Assembly (NCBI GenBank): GCA_020186115.1 | Contig: WSYJ01000142.1 | Coordinates: forward strand, 682,001 to 746,000 | Direction: 5' to 3' | DNA: 64,000 bases | Origin: Histomonas meleagridis | Taxonomy: Eukaryota; Parabasalia; Tritrichomonadida; Dientamoebidae | Shown: one piece after another, positions 30,596 to 40,132 of the stretch | Layout of the letters: each line of letters starts with the position of its first letter | Numbering within the stretch: position 1 is the first letter of the stretch | Program-made: the position numbers and the translations under genes | Notes under the pieces: model-generated | What the model was told of the DNA's origin: nothing | The model's input: only the letters and a program-made list of their open reading frames with translations | Database searches by the model: none

Positions 30596-31891
30596 ATGCA
30601 AAGCACAGAAACACACATCAGTAAGGATGCCAAAGAAATCGGTGATAAAACAGGCGATATTCAAATTTTGCAATCTCTTGAACATATCATTTTTGGCTTG
30701 AGTATGAGTAATATTAAAGAATCAGTAGATTCTTCTTTGAAACATATTAGTGAAGAATTCGTATATTCTTTTAATATTGTTGTTTCTCGAATTATATATT
30801 CATTTTTCATAGTTAAATTTCAAGATGAATTATGTTTTGAATATTTAAGAGAATTAGAACGAAAAGAAAAAGAAATTATAAGCAATTCAAATAACAAAGT
30901 AATAAAAATTTTTACTGAAATCCTTATTTCACTATCAACTCAAGAATCAAATTATCTTATAAGTAAAATGATCAAAAAAGAAATGATTGAATCAATAGGA
31001 TTACATAAACAAAAAAATCTGTATTTTGCACAATATATGTCTAAAAATGATCTAAAAGATTTTAGTTATGATCGCTTTGGAATGCGAATCATTAAAAATT
31101 TTGAAGAATTATCAAAGAATGATTGGGAACTTCATAAAAAGTTAATTGATGAAGGAGTTAATCCGAATGAAATTGCAAAAATAATACGAAATGATGAAAT
31201 AGAAAAACTTCAAGAAATTTCATCACAAATAAATTTCGATTTTAATCAATATGTTATACCATCACTTTATGAAAGATGTTCTTTTATTAATCAGTATAGT
31301 GCTTCATTAATCGAATATGCAGCATTTTTTGGAGCAATTAAATGTTTTAAATATTTACTTATGAGTGGAGCAAAAGTGGAAAACGCAGGTAAATATGCAG
31401 TTGCAGGTGGGAATGAAGAAATCATTCATTTATGCGAACAAAATCATTCATCATTTGAAGGCGCATATGAAACAGCAATTGAATTCCATCGAGATGATAT
31501 CTTTAAATATCTTTATGAAAACATAAATTCATTTATTAAAAATAAGGAAAAATTGGGTGAAAAATGTATTTTATGTAACAATTACGAAATTTTATTATTT
31601 TTACAAAAGAATGGAATGAAAATAGATGAATCAATGATAAAAATATCAATTAAACATGGAAATATATTTCTCATCAAATATTTCTTTATATTTCATCAAA
31701 TTCCAAGGAAGATCATATTATTTTCTATAAAATTATCAAATGTCGAATTGACAAAATATATTTTAAAGCAAAAAGGAGTTGATATGAATGTAAAAAATAT
31801 TTGTCTCTTTAATTTAAAATATATTTTATTGATTTTATTTTTCAAAACTTTGTTTGGAAATGATTTATATTGTTTGAAACAGCACTTATAA
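30596..31891 (+). CDS. DUF3447-type ankyrin protein, head B
   Basis: This 431-codon frame starts at the ATG at 30596. The N-terminal helical region (SLEHIIFGLSMSNIKESVDS, ISEEFVYSFNIVVSRIIYSF) is followed by the family blocks NDWELHKKLIDEGVNPNEIA, DEIEKLQ, FDFNQ, LIEYAAFFGAIKCFKYLLMS, and degenerate ankyrin repeats (GKYAVAGGNEEIIHLCEQNH, AYETAIEFHRDDIF). The last in-frame repeat ends GVDMNVKN at 31799; the remaining codons run into the first spacer and are probably not real coding. Exactly 80 bases later array B begins in another frame. This family, expanded to hundreds of members in trichomonads, is thought to scaffold protein interactions; the function of this one is unknown. Confidence 0.8.
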   Translation: MQSTETHISKDAKEIGDKTGDIQILQSLEHIIFGLSMSNIKESVDSSLKHISEEFVYSFNIVVSRIIYSFFIVKFQDELCFEYLRELERKEKEIISNSNNKVIKIFTEILISLSTQESNYLISKMIKKEMIESIGLHKQKNLYFAQYMSKNDLKDFSYDRFGMRIIKNFEELSKNDWELHKKLIDEGVNPNEIAKIIRNDEIEKLQEISSQINFDFNQYVIPSLYERCSFINQYSASLIEYAAFFGAIKCFKYLLMSGAKVENAGKYAVAGGNEEIIHLCEQNHSSFEGAYETAIEFHRDDIFKYLYENINSFIKNKEKLGEKCILCNNYEILLFLQKNGMKIDESMIKISIKHGNIFLIKYFFIFHQIPRKIILFSIKLSNVELTKYILKQKGVDMNVKNICLFNLKYILLILFFKTLFGNDLYCLKQHL

Positions 31892-33642
31892 AATCATCTA
31901 AAAATGGTAATATAGAAATCGTTAAATTACTTATTGAACAAAAAGAAATTGACATCAATGCTAAAGATATTTCTTTGTATTGTTTAATATTTATTTTAAA
32001 AAATTTCGTGTTTCAAAATATTATATAGAAATACTTTATATTGTTTCGAACAGCACTTATGTATGCATCTGAATATGGAAAAACAGAAATCGTTAAATTA
32101 CTTCTTGAACAAGAAGGAATTGAGATCAATGCTAAAGATATTTATTTATTTTATTTAGATTATATTTAAATAATATGATACTTCAAAATAATATTTAGAA
32201 ATTATTTAAATTATTTGAAACAGCACTTATAAAATCATCTAGAAATGGGAATACAGATATTGCTAAATTACTTCTTGAACATAAAGATATTGATATTAAT
32301 GCTAAAGATATATATTTTTTTTATTTTGGTGATTTTTCATTAATTTGAGATATCAAAATAATATTTGGAAATCATTTAAATTATTTAGAACATCTCTTAT
32401 TTGGGCAACTTTAAGAGGTCATTTGGAAATAGTTAAATTGTTTCTTGAGCAAAAAGGAATTGATATTAATGCTAAAGATATTTATTCATTTTATTTAATA
32501 CATGTTTCAGTAATTTAATAATTTTAAATAATATTTAGAAATTGTTTAATTTGATTCAAACTGCACTTATTATTGCATCTGAAAAAGGATATACGGAAAT
32601 TGTTAAATTACTTCTTGAACAAAAAGGAATTGATGTTAATGCTGAAGATATTTCTTTGTTTTATTTAAAATTTATTTTAATAATTTTATATTTCAAAGTA
32701 ATACTTGGAAATTATTTAAATGATTTAGAACAGCACTTATTTGGGCATCTTTAAGAGGTAATTTAGAAATAATTAAATTGTTTCTTGATCAAAAAGGAAT
32801 TGACGATAATATTAAAACTAATACTTATTTAAATAAATTATTATTTCAAAACTAATTTTAAAATTATATCAATTTACATAATACATCACTTATTATTTCA
32901 TCTTCAAATGGGCATAAAGAAATAGTTAAATTTCTTCTTGAATTAAAAGGAATTAATATTAATGCCAAAGATATTTATTTATATTATATCGTTCTTATTT
33001 TAATAATTTGACATTTCAAGATAATATTTGGAAATTATTTAAATTATTTTGTACAGCACTTATGTTGGCATCTTGCGATGGTTATTCAGAAATCGTTGAA
33101 TTGCTTCTTGAACAAGAAGGAATTGATATTAATGCTAAAGATATTTATTTGTTTTATTTAATATTTATTTTAATAATTAGATATTTCAAGATAATATTTG
33201 GAAATTATTCAAATTATTTTGTACAGCACTTATGTTGGCATCTTCTTATGATTATACAGAAATAGTTAAATTACTTCTTGAACAAGAAGGAATTGATATG
33301 AATGCCAAAGATATTTATTTGTTTTATTAAATATTTATTTTAATAATTTTATATTTCAAAATAATATATGGGAATCATTTATTTTATTTCGTACAGCACT
33401 TATGTTGGCTGCGAAATATGGTTCCTTTGATATAGTTAAATTACTTTTTGAACAAAAAGGAATTGATATTAATACTAAAAATATTTATTTGTTTTATCTA
33501 AAATCTGTTATAATAATTCGATGTTTTCAAATATTATTTGGAAATAATTCAAGTTATTTAAAACAGCACTTATGTATGCATCTAAAAATGGTTATAGAGA
33601 CATAGCTAAATTCTTTCTTAAACATAAAAAAAAAAAAAAAAA
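31879..33642 (+). repeat. Ankyrin-segment array B, 11 units at mostly exact 170-bp period
   Basis: Segments start at 31879, 32050, 32220, 32390, 32560, 32730, 32883, 33053, 33223, 33393 and 33563, an interval of exactly 170 bp in 8 of 10 cases (others 171 and 153). Each has 30 open ankyrin codons ending around INAKD, then about 80 bases of AT-rich spacer. 170 is not a multiple of 3, so successive segments are in different frames, and the in-frame 171 and 153 units still contain stops. The last unit is cut by a 17-A run at 33626-33642. Short frames seen here are single units plus spacer translation, not whole proteins. Confidence 0.9.
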
Positions 33643-34077
33643 TGATATTGATCTGATATTCCAAAAAAATTTAATAGAAAACCTGTTTTGTTCTGATATT
33701 CAACTTTATATGAAGCATAATAAAAATTACCAAATATAAATGTTTTAATTGGTGCAAAAAATGCAATAAAAACATTGGGTGGTGAAAAGATGGTATTTTC
33801 CCTTAATTTATAATTATAATTAAACAAATCGTTACATTATCACCTATAATTATGAAGTCAATTGACTTAAACAATAATAATGTCATCAATATTGATCAAG
33901 GAATAAGAGGTAATTGGTGATGTTTATAGCCATATGGCTGATGTAATTCTGTGAAGCAATTTAATAAAATAGATACTTTATAGGCAAAAAGTGCTTTCCA
34001 AGTTGGATAAATTTGGGCAAATTTGTCGATGGCATGCCATTGTACCATTATAATTAATATTTATTTTTTTAATGTAA
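33643..34077. other. Gap after array B, nothing recognised
   Basis: AT-rich DNA following the poly-A interruption of the ankyrin array. A 69-codon minus-strand frame at 33618-33827 is judged spurious. No gene was recognised. Confidence 0.3.
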
Positions 34078-34260
34078 ATGAAGAAATTATTCATTAATGT
34101 GAACAAAATCATTCATCATTTGAAAATGCATATGAAGCAGGGATTCAATTTCATCGAAATGATGTTTTTCATTGTCTTTATGAAAAAAAAAATCGAAGAA
34201 ATTAATAATTTAGAAAATTTAGGAGTTAAATTGGTAATAATAAAATTTTATCATTTTTTT
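34078..34260 (+). pseudogene. Relic of a DUF3447-type ankyrin head
   Basis: Read in the right frame, this stretch gives CEQNHSSFENAYEAGIQFHR followed by a block like NDVFHCLYE and, after a frame change at an A-run, NNLENLGVK. These match residues 280-330 of head B (EQNHSSFEGAYETAIEFHRD; LGEKC). Flanking head sequence is absent, so it is a truncated fragment. Confidence 0.65.
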
Positions 34261-34490
34261 TATTTGTATTGAATCATTAAGAAAATAGGGCTGAACTGGA
34301 AAGAAAGAAATAGGGATATAGGCACCGAAACAAAGTTCAAGTTAAAATTCTTCGTTTGTCTTCGCTAGAACCTTTATTCCAAAATTTTCACCAACAAAAT
34401 TGCGCCGGTTCCTTTCAAATTTGATTTGGTTGTTTCGGGAATATTTTTACAACGTTAATTCAAAAAAATTCGTTAAAACTTTAACAGTCC
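34261..34490. other. Upstream region of the STPGR gene
   Basis: AT-rich with slightly raised GC near 34320-34420. No clear Inr or M3/M5 motif was identified. Confidence 0.3.
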
Positions 34491-35705
34491 ATGACAAGCA
34501 CTGCAACAGTTGTTTATTGTACATCAAAATGGACAACACCTGGCCCAGGTGCATACAGCCCTCCGTCTGATTTTGGGAAAGCGCCATCATATACAATTAA
34601 ACATCGTTATAAAGAAAAATTTGAAGTGAACCAAGCACCATATCAAGCACTTCCAACTACAATCGGAACAGGCCAAAAACATTCCATATCCATCCGAACA
34701 AAAGAAAGGGATTTTGTTTCAAGTCCAGGTCCAAATTATCTTCCACCAAAATTTGGCAGTGAAGGCCATTCAAGTGCATTTCATTTCCGTGGGAAAACTG
34801 ATGAACCACCTGAGTCAATTGGGCCAGGTCCTGGAAAATATGATACTAGAAAAAAATTTGATGGTCATAAATACACAATAAAATCTAGGAATTTCGCCAA
34901 TGATGAGAAGATGCTTGATGGACCAGGAGCTGGCAAGTATGCACCTGATTATGATAAAGTAATGAAAAGATCTATCCAAACTTCAATCGGACATAGATAT
35001 AAAGAACGACCAAAAGCAGTAACTCCAGGACCAGCTGATTACGAAATCAACAGAAACCTTGAGAATAGACCACAATCATTTCATGCAAGAACTCGATCAT
35101 TTAATAATAATGATACGCCAGGGCCAGGAAAATATGATATTTCTGCTCCATTTGGCAAAGGCGTTCCAAGTTATTCATTTCGTTCAAGAATCAATATTCC
35201 AAAGAAACAAATGGATCCTCCATATAACAAAGTACCAGATTACTTTGGGAAAGAAGGAAGAAAACAAACTATTGGGGTTCGCTTTTCCAAAAAAGCTACG
35301 ACAGATACACCAGGGCCATCTTATGTTCCTCCAAATTTTGGAGAAGATGGAACAAAATGTGCGATTAGAAGTCGCAGAACAATATCAAGAGACACTGCTG
35401 AAACAATTGGACCAGGTTCTGGCAAATATAATACTCGACCTCCCACTGGCGGATATAAGATAACAATTAAAAGCCGAGCACATCCACCAGACGAAATACA
35501 AATCGATGGCCCTGGAGTAGGGAAATACGCTCCAAACTACGATGCGGTCATGAAGAGTTCTCAAAAGACACTGATTCTAAATCGATATAAAGAGAAAGAT
35601 CCTGAACCATCTCCTGGATACGTTGCCCTCCCTGATGAGAAGGGAATTGCTTACACCATTGGTAGAAAGGAAAACATTGATGTTGCTCCTGGAAATATAA
35701 TGTAA
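34491..35705 (+). CDS. STPGR/SHIPPO (sperm-tail PG-rich) repeat protein
   Basis: 404 residues from the ATG at 34491. At least nine Pro-Gly-rich repeats are visible: TPGPGAYSPP, SPGPNYLPP, GPGPGKYDTR, GPGAGKYAPDY, TPGPADYEI, TPGPGKYDIS, TPGPSYVPP, GPGSGKYNTR and GPGVGKYAPNY, separated by about 30-40 basic, aromatic-rich residues (for example YTIKSRN, FRSRI). These repeats mark ODF3/SHIPPO-type proteins of flagellar and microtubule structures; some are microtubule inner proteins. The set repeats as a double block (first five and last four are similar in order), indicating an internal duplication. Likely a cytoskeletal protein of the flagella, axostyle or costa. Confidence 0.93.
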   Translation: MTSTATVVYCTSKWTTPGPGAYSPPSDFGKAPSYTIKHRYKEKFEVNQAPYQALPTTIGTGQKHSISIRTKERDFVSSPGPNYLPPKFGSEGHSSAFHFRGKTDEPPESIGPGPGKYDTRKKFDGHKYTIKSRNFANDEKMLDGPGAGKYAPDYDKVMKRSIQTSIGHRYKERPKAVTPGPADYEINRNLENRPQSFHARTRSFNNNDTPGPGKYDISAPFGKGVPSYSFRSRINIPKKQMDPPYNKVPDYFGKEGRKQTIGVRFSKKATTDTPGPSYVPPNFGEDGTKCAIRSRRTISRDTAETIGPGSGKYNTRPPTGGYKITIKSRAHPPDEIQIDGPGVGKYAPNYDAVMKSSQKTLILNRYKEKDPEPSPGYVALPDEKGIAYTIGRKENIDVAPGNIM

Positions 35706-35954
35706 TATAAAATTATTTTTGTTTAAACATAGATTGAATTTACTGTAAATTCGTTGTTTTGATAGAACGCTTTCATGTTTATTTAATTTCAGAATTATTC
35801 GAAGATTTTATAACTCGATTTCATAATTCAATTATTTATTTTTTTCCGTTTAAGTCGAACGTTAAAAAATTGAAAGGAAATTTATCGTTTTTAAAAGAAA
35901 ACAAAAACTATTTTCTAAGTAAATTTTATTATAATTATTATTGATTATACTATT

Positions 35955-36650
35955 TTACAAAGTCCAATCATTAAATATTTCTGGGAGATTAAATGGATAT
36001 TGATCGATTTCGTTAATTTGATTTAAAATGATTTTCTCAAATTTTTGGTTATCATCATTTTCTTCTTCTTTTGGAGGCATAGAGAAGACCTCGAAATTTT
36101 CTGTTTGTAAAACAGGCTCACTTTTAAAATAATTTTGACATGGAATTGGAGGATATTGGACGAAAGGACAATAATAAAGGCAACTTGAACTTTTCTGCTC
36201 GATTGGCTCCTTTTCTTTTTGCTTTAGATGAAATGGTTTAAGTACTCTTTTTCCTTGTGAAATTACAGTACATTTATTTTTAAGAAAGGAATACCAACGA
36301 TTCTTGATGGAGTTATCTGAACGCCCTGGGATTTGCTTAGCGATCTTTGACCATTTCGTTCCGATTTCATTTACACATTGAACAATTAATCGATCTTCAT
36401 CTTCGGTCCATGGCTTGAAAGAATTTTCTGGTGACAAATAATTAAGCCAACGATCTCTACACTGCCTTGGCGTTCTTCCTGGTAAGTGATTAGCAATTTC
36501 TATCCAGTTTGTATACTTTTTTGATGCAACAATCTCAGCAAGGCGCTGGTCTTCCGCAATACTAAACACTCTTCTTCGGCAAGAAAATACCTTTTTAAGG
36601 TGTTCTTGGTCTATTTCTAACTTTATTTCATTGTTATTGGCTTCTTCCAT
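35955..36650 (-). CDS. R2R3-Myb transcription factor
   Basis: 231 residues from the ATG at 36650. R2 at about 26-76 (FSIAEDQRLAEIV ... RTPRQCRDRWLNYLSP) and R3 at about 79-128 (WTEDEDRLIVQCVNEIGTKW ... RSDNSIKNRWYSFL) carry the spaced tryptophans of Myb DNA-binding domains. The C-terminal 100 residues are polar and end in a short acidic-hydrophobic stretch that could be an activation region. Trichomonad Myb proteins of this size regulate metabolic and adhesion genes and bind Myb recognition elements; M3 is bound by a Myb-type factor in T. vaginalis. An M3-like site (minus-strand GACCGTTA) lies 110 bases upstream, which allows autoregulation. Confidence 0.93.
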   Translation of the reverse strand: MEEANNNEIKLEIDQEHLKKVFSCRRRVFSIAEDQRLAEIVASKKYTNWIEIANHLPGRTPRQCRDRWLNYLSPENSFKPWTEDEDRLIVQCVNEIGTKWSKIAKQIPGRSDNSIKNRWYSFLKNKCTVISQGKRVLKPFHLKQKEKEPIEQKSSSCLYYCPFVQYPPIPCQNYFKSEPVLQTENFEVFSMPPKEEENDDNQKFEKIILNQINEIDQYPFNLPEIFNDWTL

Positions 36651-37162
36651 TGACTTTATTTTGAAATGCTTGGTTTATGGATCAAATTCTCAAAATTGAA
36701 AACAGTTTGACCATTCTGACGAAAGATTTGAGTGAGTTAATTCAAAATTTCTGTTCTATATAACGGTCAAAGCATTGAACTCAGTGTAACGTCGGTTTTT
36801 CTGTTGTGTCTTGTATCGGACAAACTTTGTTGGTTGCTTGAATGGACAAGCCCATAATTTCATAAACCGTTATTAAATAATATCATTTTTAGACAATGGC
36901 ATTTTCTATAACATTAATGAATCACGTCAAAACTGTTTTTTTGTAGCTACTGCTACTAAGAAATTTTTGAGTTTCTTACTTCCAAACAAAATCCATGTTA
37001 CACCTTATCTCTGTTAACATGTTACTTGTGATAATGCAAGTTCAACACATATTTTAAAATCTTAAGTTTTTTTCGAGATGATAACATTAATCTTATTTGA
37101 ATATCTCTTTTTTAAAAACCAAAACAAATTTTGGATTAAAATAATAATAAAAAAAAACATTT
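36651..37162. other. Intergenic upstream of the Myb gene; M3-like site at 36761-36768
   Basis: No gene was recognised. TAACGGTC at 36761-36768 reads GACCGTTA on the Myb gene's strand and fits the M3/Myb-element consensus. The remainder is AT-rich. Confidence 0.4.
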
Positions 37163-38203
37163 TTAATTAATTTCATTAAATATTTCTGTATTTGCCCATT
37201 TAACCAATTCATTTGCAAATTTAGATTTCTTTTTTGTTTTCATTGAATCCATAAATTCTTTTTCGAGTTTTTTCAATATTTTTTTCTGTTTCATTACACT
37301 TTTCAAATATTTTTCGAAAGCTTCAACAACATCATTTTCTAAGCAGTCACTACTTACTGATGTACAATTTTTAATTTTACCATTTTCTATTAACATTTCA
37401 ACATCAAAAAGACCAAAATCGAATTTCTTCGAAATTAGTTTCGTTTCGAAATTTTGCAGAAAGTTTCCGTATAACCATTTATATGATCTTAGATTATCAT
37501 ATATTTTTTTTACGGAGTTTTCTTTTAAGAGTTGCTGTTCATTAATTGTTTCAATTATACATTTTCCATTGATTTTTTGAAACTCATTAATGATTGATTT
37601 GCAAAACATATCATGTGTTATATTTGGGTTAATATCAGTTAAATTTGTTACACGTGACCTTACAGAATTGACTCCTTTTGCTTCAAGCTTTAAGTCCCTC
37701 ACAGTTAGACATTGTGTTAATTTATTAGTGTCAACATTAATGAGCATCGTTCCATGATGAATTGAATTGTTTTGTGTAATTCGAAATGCAGAACCAGATA
37801 CTTTTTTATTAGAAACTTCAATATCATTCCGGCCTGTTGATGTTGCTTTGATTCCTAAATTATTAAGAGAATTACAGATAATAGAAATATTTTTGGCTGG
37901 CTCAAAATTTGGTGACAAAAATGTCCAACATGTATTGCCTAAATCTTGATAAACTGCTCCCCCACCAGTTGGACGCCGAGCTAATTTTACTCCATTTTTT
38001 TCCATAAAATCTAAATTACATTCTTTGTAAGGGTTTTGGTGTTTTCCTATAACAACAACTGGTGAATTTCGCCAAAGATAAAGAATTTTTTCATTTGTCG
38101 AAGATGAATTAAAAAGATCAATTTCCTTTGCTAGATTTAAATGGGGATTAAGAGAGGTATTTATTAAAATATGGTGGCATCTGGAAAAATTTCTAGAAAG
38201 CAT
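37163..38203 (-). CDS. lplA: Lipoate-protein ligase (LplA-type), probable hydrogenosomal
   Basis: The start is the ATG at 38203, giving 346 residues; the frame is open further back but without a better start. Residues 1-8, MLSRNFSR, look like a short trichomonad hydrogenosomal presequence (ML-S followed by Arg near the cut). The lipoate ligase fold is shown by NPYKECN, RRPTGGGAVYQDLGN at 76-90, GRNDIEV, KKVSGSAFR at 133-141 with the catalytic lysine, and HHGTML. The C-terminal accessory domain of long-form LplA is present (about 250-335). It attaches free lipoate to carrier proteins; in trichomonads the glycine-cleavage H protein is the likely substrate, since the hydrogenosome lacks pyruvate dehydrogenase. 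It is divergent from the acylated protein gene across 57 bp. Confidence 0.92.
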   Translation of the reverse strand: MLSRNFSRCHHILINTSLNPHLNLAKEIDLFNSSSTNEKILYLWRNSPVVVIGKHQNPYKECNLDFMEKNGVKLARRPTGGGAVYQDLGNTCWTFLSPNFEPAKNISIICNSLNNLGIKATSTGRNDIEVSNKKVSGSAFRITQNNSIHHGTMLINVDTNKLTQCLTVRDLKLEAKGVNSVRSRVTNLTDINPNITHDMFCKSIINEFQKINGKCIIETINEQQLLKENSVKKIYDNLRSYKWLYGNFLQNFETKLISKKFDFGLFDVEMLIENGKIKNCTSVSSDCLENDVVEAFEKYLKSVMKQKKILKKLEKEFMDSMKTKKKSKFANELVKWANTEIFNEIN

Positions 38204-38260
38204 GAAATGCTTAGAATTTATCTTGGGAACGCAGAGAAAGACGTTAACTAAAAAGTGACA
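38204..38260. promoter_or_regulatory. 57-bp bidirectional promoter region
   Basis: Only 57 bp separate the lipoate ligase ATG (38203, leftward) from the ATG of the small acylated protein (38261, rightward). Both core promoters must fit here or overlap the genes. No clear M3, M5 or Inr was identified; TCTAAGCATTTC precedes the leftward ATG. Confidence 0.55.
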
Positions 38261-38497
38261 ATGGGCTGCGTCACAAGCTTGTGCTCTGGAAAGGAAAATG
38301 ATGTTCAAAAATATGTAAACTTAGTTACAAATACCCCAGGCCCAATAGTTTTGGATCAAATATCCACAAGTGACTCTGATTCAGCACCTTTATTCCCAGC
38401 AATTAATACTGATACTGATTCTGTTCAAGATGGCGAATCACTTACAGACGAAGAACTGAGGCTTTATGCCGAAAAACTCAGCAAGAAAAATGATTAA
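38261..38497 (+). CDS. Small dual-acylated protein (MGC N-terminus), function unknown
   Basis: The ATG at 38261 gives 78 residues; the preceding GTG is not a likely start. The N-terminus MGCVTSLCSGKEND has Gly2 and Cys3 (plus Cys8), the standard signal for N-myristoylation and palmitoylation, so the protein should sit on the cytosolic face of a membrane. The rest is acidic and probably disordered, ending in DEELRLYAEKLSKK, a possible short amphipathic helix. LAMTOR1-like lysosomal anchors begin similarly (MGC), but no further similarity is seen. It is divergent from the lipoate ligase gene. Confidence 0.7.
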   Translation: MGCVTSLCSGKENDVQKYVNLVTNTPGPIVLDQISTSDSDSAPLFPAINTDTDSVQDGESLTDEELRLYAEKLSKKND

Positions 38498-38674
38498 CAA
38501 AATTCCATAACTTCTAATTGATTATAACATAAATTCTTTTTTATTCATCAATTCTATTGTTTTTTATTTTTTATACTCTTTTTATTCTAATATGGTCCTT
38601 ATTTATTTGTGATAATCTTTTTTTACTTTTAGATAAAGATTTCACTGTTCTGTTAAAAATTTGATAGATCTCAT

Positions 38675-39397
38675 ATGAAAATTACAAGCGAAATAAAAGA
38701 AAAATGCTTAAAAATTATTGATAATATACTTGAACGCCCAATATCTTTAGTTTTTCAAGATCCTGTAGATCCAATACTTGATGAAGTTCCTGATTATTTT
38801 GATGTTATTTCTTGTCCATCAGATCTATCAACAGTTCGTCAGCGTCTTGTTGATAACAAATATTCAACACTACAGGAATTTAAGGATGATGTTAATTTAA
38901 TTTGGGAAAATGCTATTACTTATAATGGCAGGCCATCTCTTCCTGCTTATATCGCAGATGAACTCTCCAAGTTCTTTAGCAAACAAATGTCTGAACTTGA
39001 AGATCCTCAAGTTGAGCAGTGGATAAATGATTTTCTTAAAACCAGATCAATTTTATGGAAATTATTTCAAAATGCTCCAAAAGGATTATCTTCATTTGCC
39101 ATCAAACCAGAACGAACAATCGTTGCAGATGATCCAAGTCCCGTACACACTCGTATTTCTGAGGATGACAAACAATTTTTCGAAGAATCAGCAAAATTAT
39201 TTGAAGAACCAAGTCTAAAGCTAAAGCTCCTTCAAATAATTTCAGAAAACGAACCATCTATAGACATAAATTCAGCAAACTTCACAATCAATCTTACTCA
39301 GCTATCGAAGAGAACTATCAGATTACTAAAAAAATGGATAATAGGAATTAAAAGCGAATTTGAACATTCGAAAATTTCCGAACATTTGTGTAAATAA
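38675..39397 (+). CDS. Bromodomain protein
   Basis: 240 residues from the ATG at 38675. A single bromodomain spans about 8-105: FQDPVDPILDEVPDYFDVIS, PSDLSTVRQRL, and WENAITYNG with the acetyl-lysine-contacting N84. The expected ZA-loop shape is kept. A region near 200-235 (INLTQLSKRTIRLLKKWI) recalls the NET domain of BET proteins, so this may be a short, single-bromodomain BET relative that binds acetylated histones. Its small size and solitary domain resemble trichomonad bromodomain proteins reported as chromatin readers. NET assignment is tentative. Confidence 0.9.
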   Translation: MKITSEIKEKCLKIIDNILERPISLVFQDPVDPILDEVPDYFDVISCPSDLSTVRQRLVDNKYSTLQEFKDDVNLIWENAITYNGRPSLPAYIADELSKFFSKQMSELEDPQVEQWINDFLKTRSILWKLFQNAPKGLSSFAIKPERTIVADDPSPVHTRISEDDKQFFEESAKLFEEPSLKLKLLQIISENEPSIDINSANFTINLTQLSKRTIRLLKKWIIGIKSEFEHSKISEHLCK

Positions 39398-40132
39398 TAT
39401 TATAAATTTTTATTTTGTTTCAATCAAAGCAATAACACTCGAATTCTTTTGTTGACCGAAAAGTGGCTCCATCAAATGAATGACATTTGATCGTTTCATA
39501 CAATTTAACCCTTTGTATGCATACAAAAAGCTAATTTTCGATGTATTTTAATCGTTTTTGGTATAAAAATTAATTTGAAGCAGTGCTCGTAATAGGAAAA
39601 CACATATAAATGCTGATAAACCATTTAATTATGTACTACCAAAATCAATGCAAGATGTAGAGAAACTTGAAGAAATTGTTTTTGATTTGAGCGAAAATAT
39701 CATTGTTGAAACTGTCATGGCAACCATGAGTTTGTTAATAAACAAAATATTGACACCATCATACCAACAGAGAAAAAATGGTGGTTTACAATTATACTCA
39801 ACCATAAAAAAATTTTTTTATTTTCTTCCACCATTGCTTTTGCAAAAACTTTTCAAGCATTAAGTTTCATCATATTTTAAGTTTTTAGCAATGGTTATTT
39901 ATTAAGTCATTTTTTTAGGAAAAAAATTTAGTGTTAAATTATTTTTATCATGATAGGTGGTCATGTCTTTCCAATTTTATTCAAATAAAACAAAAATCAA
40001 AGTTTTCTATTTAGTTTCAGCACGAAAACTGTCATTGAAATGGTCCTCCGATAGATTACGGTTTTTGAATTTCTTATCGTTGACATTATTTGTGAGAAAA
40101 ATTATCGTACATTCAAAAAACCATCCACAGGA
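39398..40132. other. Intergenic region with a possible gene fragment
   Basis: A 71-codon frame at 39648-39863 (open somewhat further back from its ATG) includes KLEEIVFDLSENIIVETV. This is faintly like the N-terminal start of the ankyrin heads (CLDQIIFGLNEDNIKTSV), so it may be a relic. Nothing else is supported; the overlapping frame 39957-40265 is a shadow of the next gene's start. Confidence 0.3.

Noticed and set aside
31799-33650. Canonical GT...AG introns between ankyrin segments
   Set aside because: GT is missing at the spacer start in several copies and AG before the next unit is missing in others, so no single rule fits, though unusual removal is not excluded.
33618-33827. 69-codon minus-strand frame next to array B
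   Set aside because: Includes translated homopolymer (poly-Phe) and no recognisable domain.
35059-35463. 134-codon frame inside the STPGR gene
   Set aside because: Shadow of the PG-rich repeats in another frame; repeats make long shadow frames likely.
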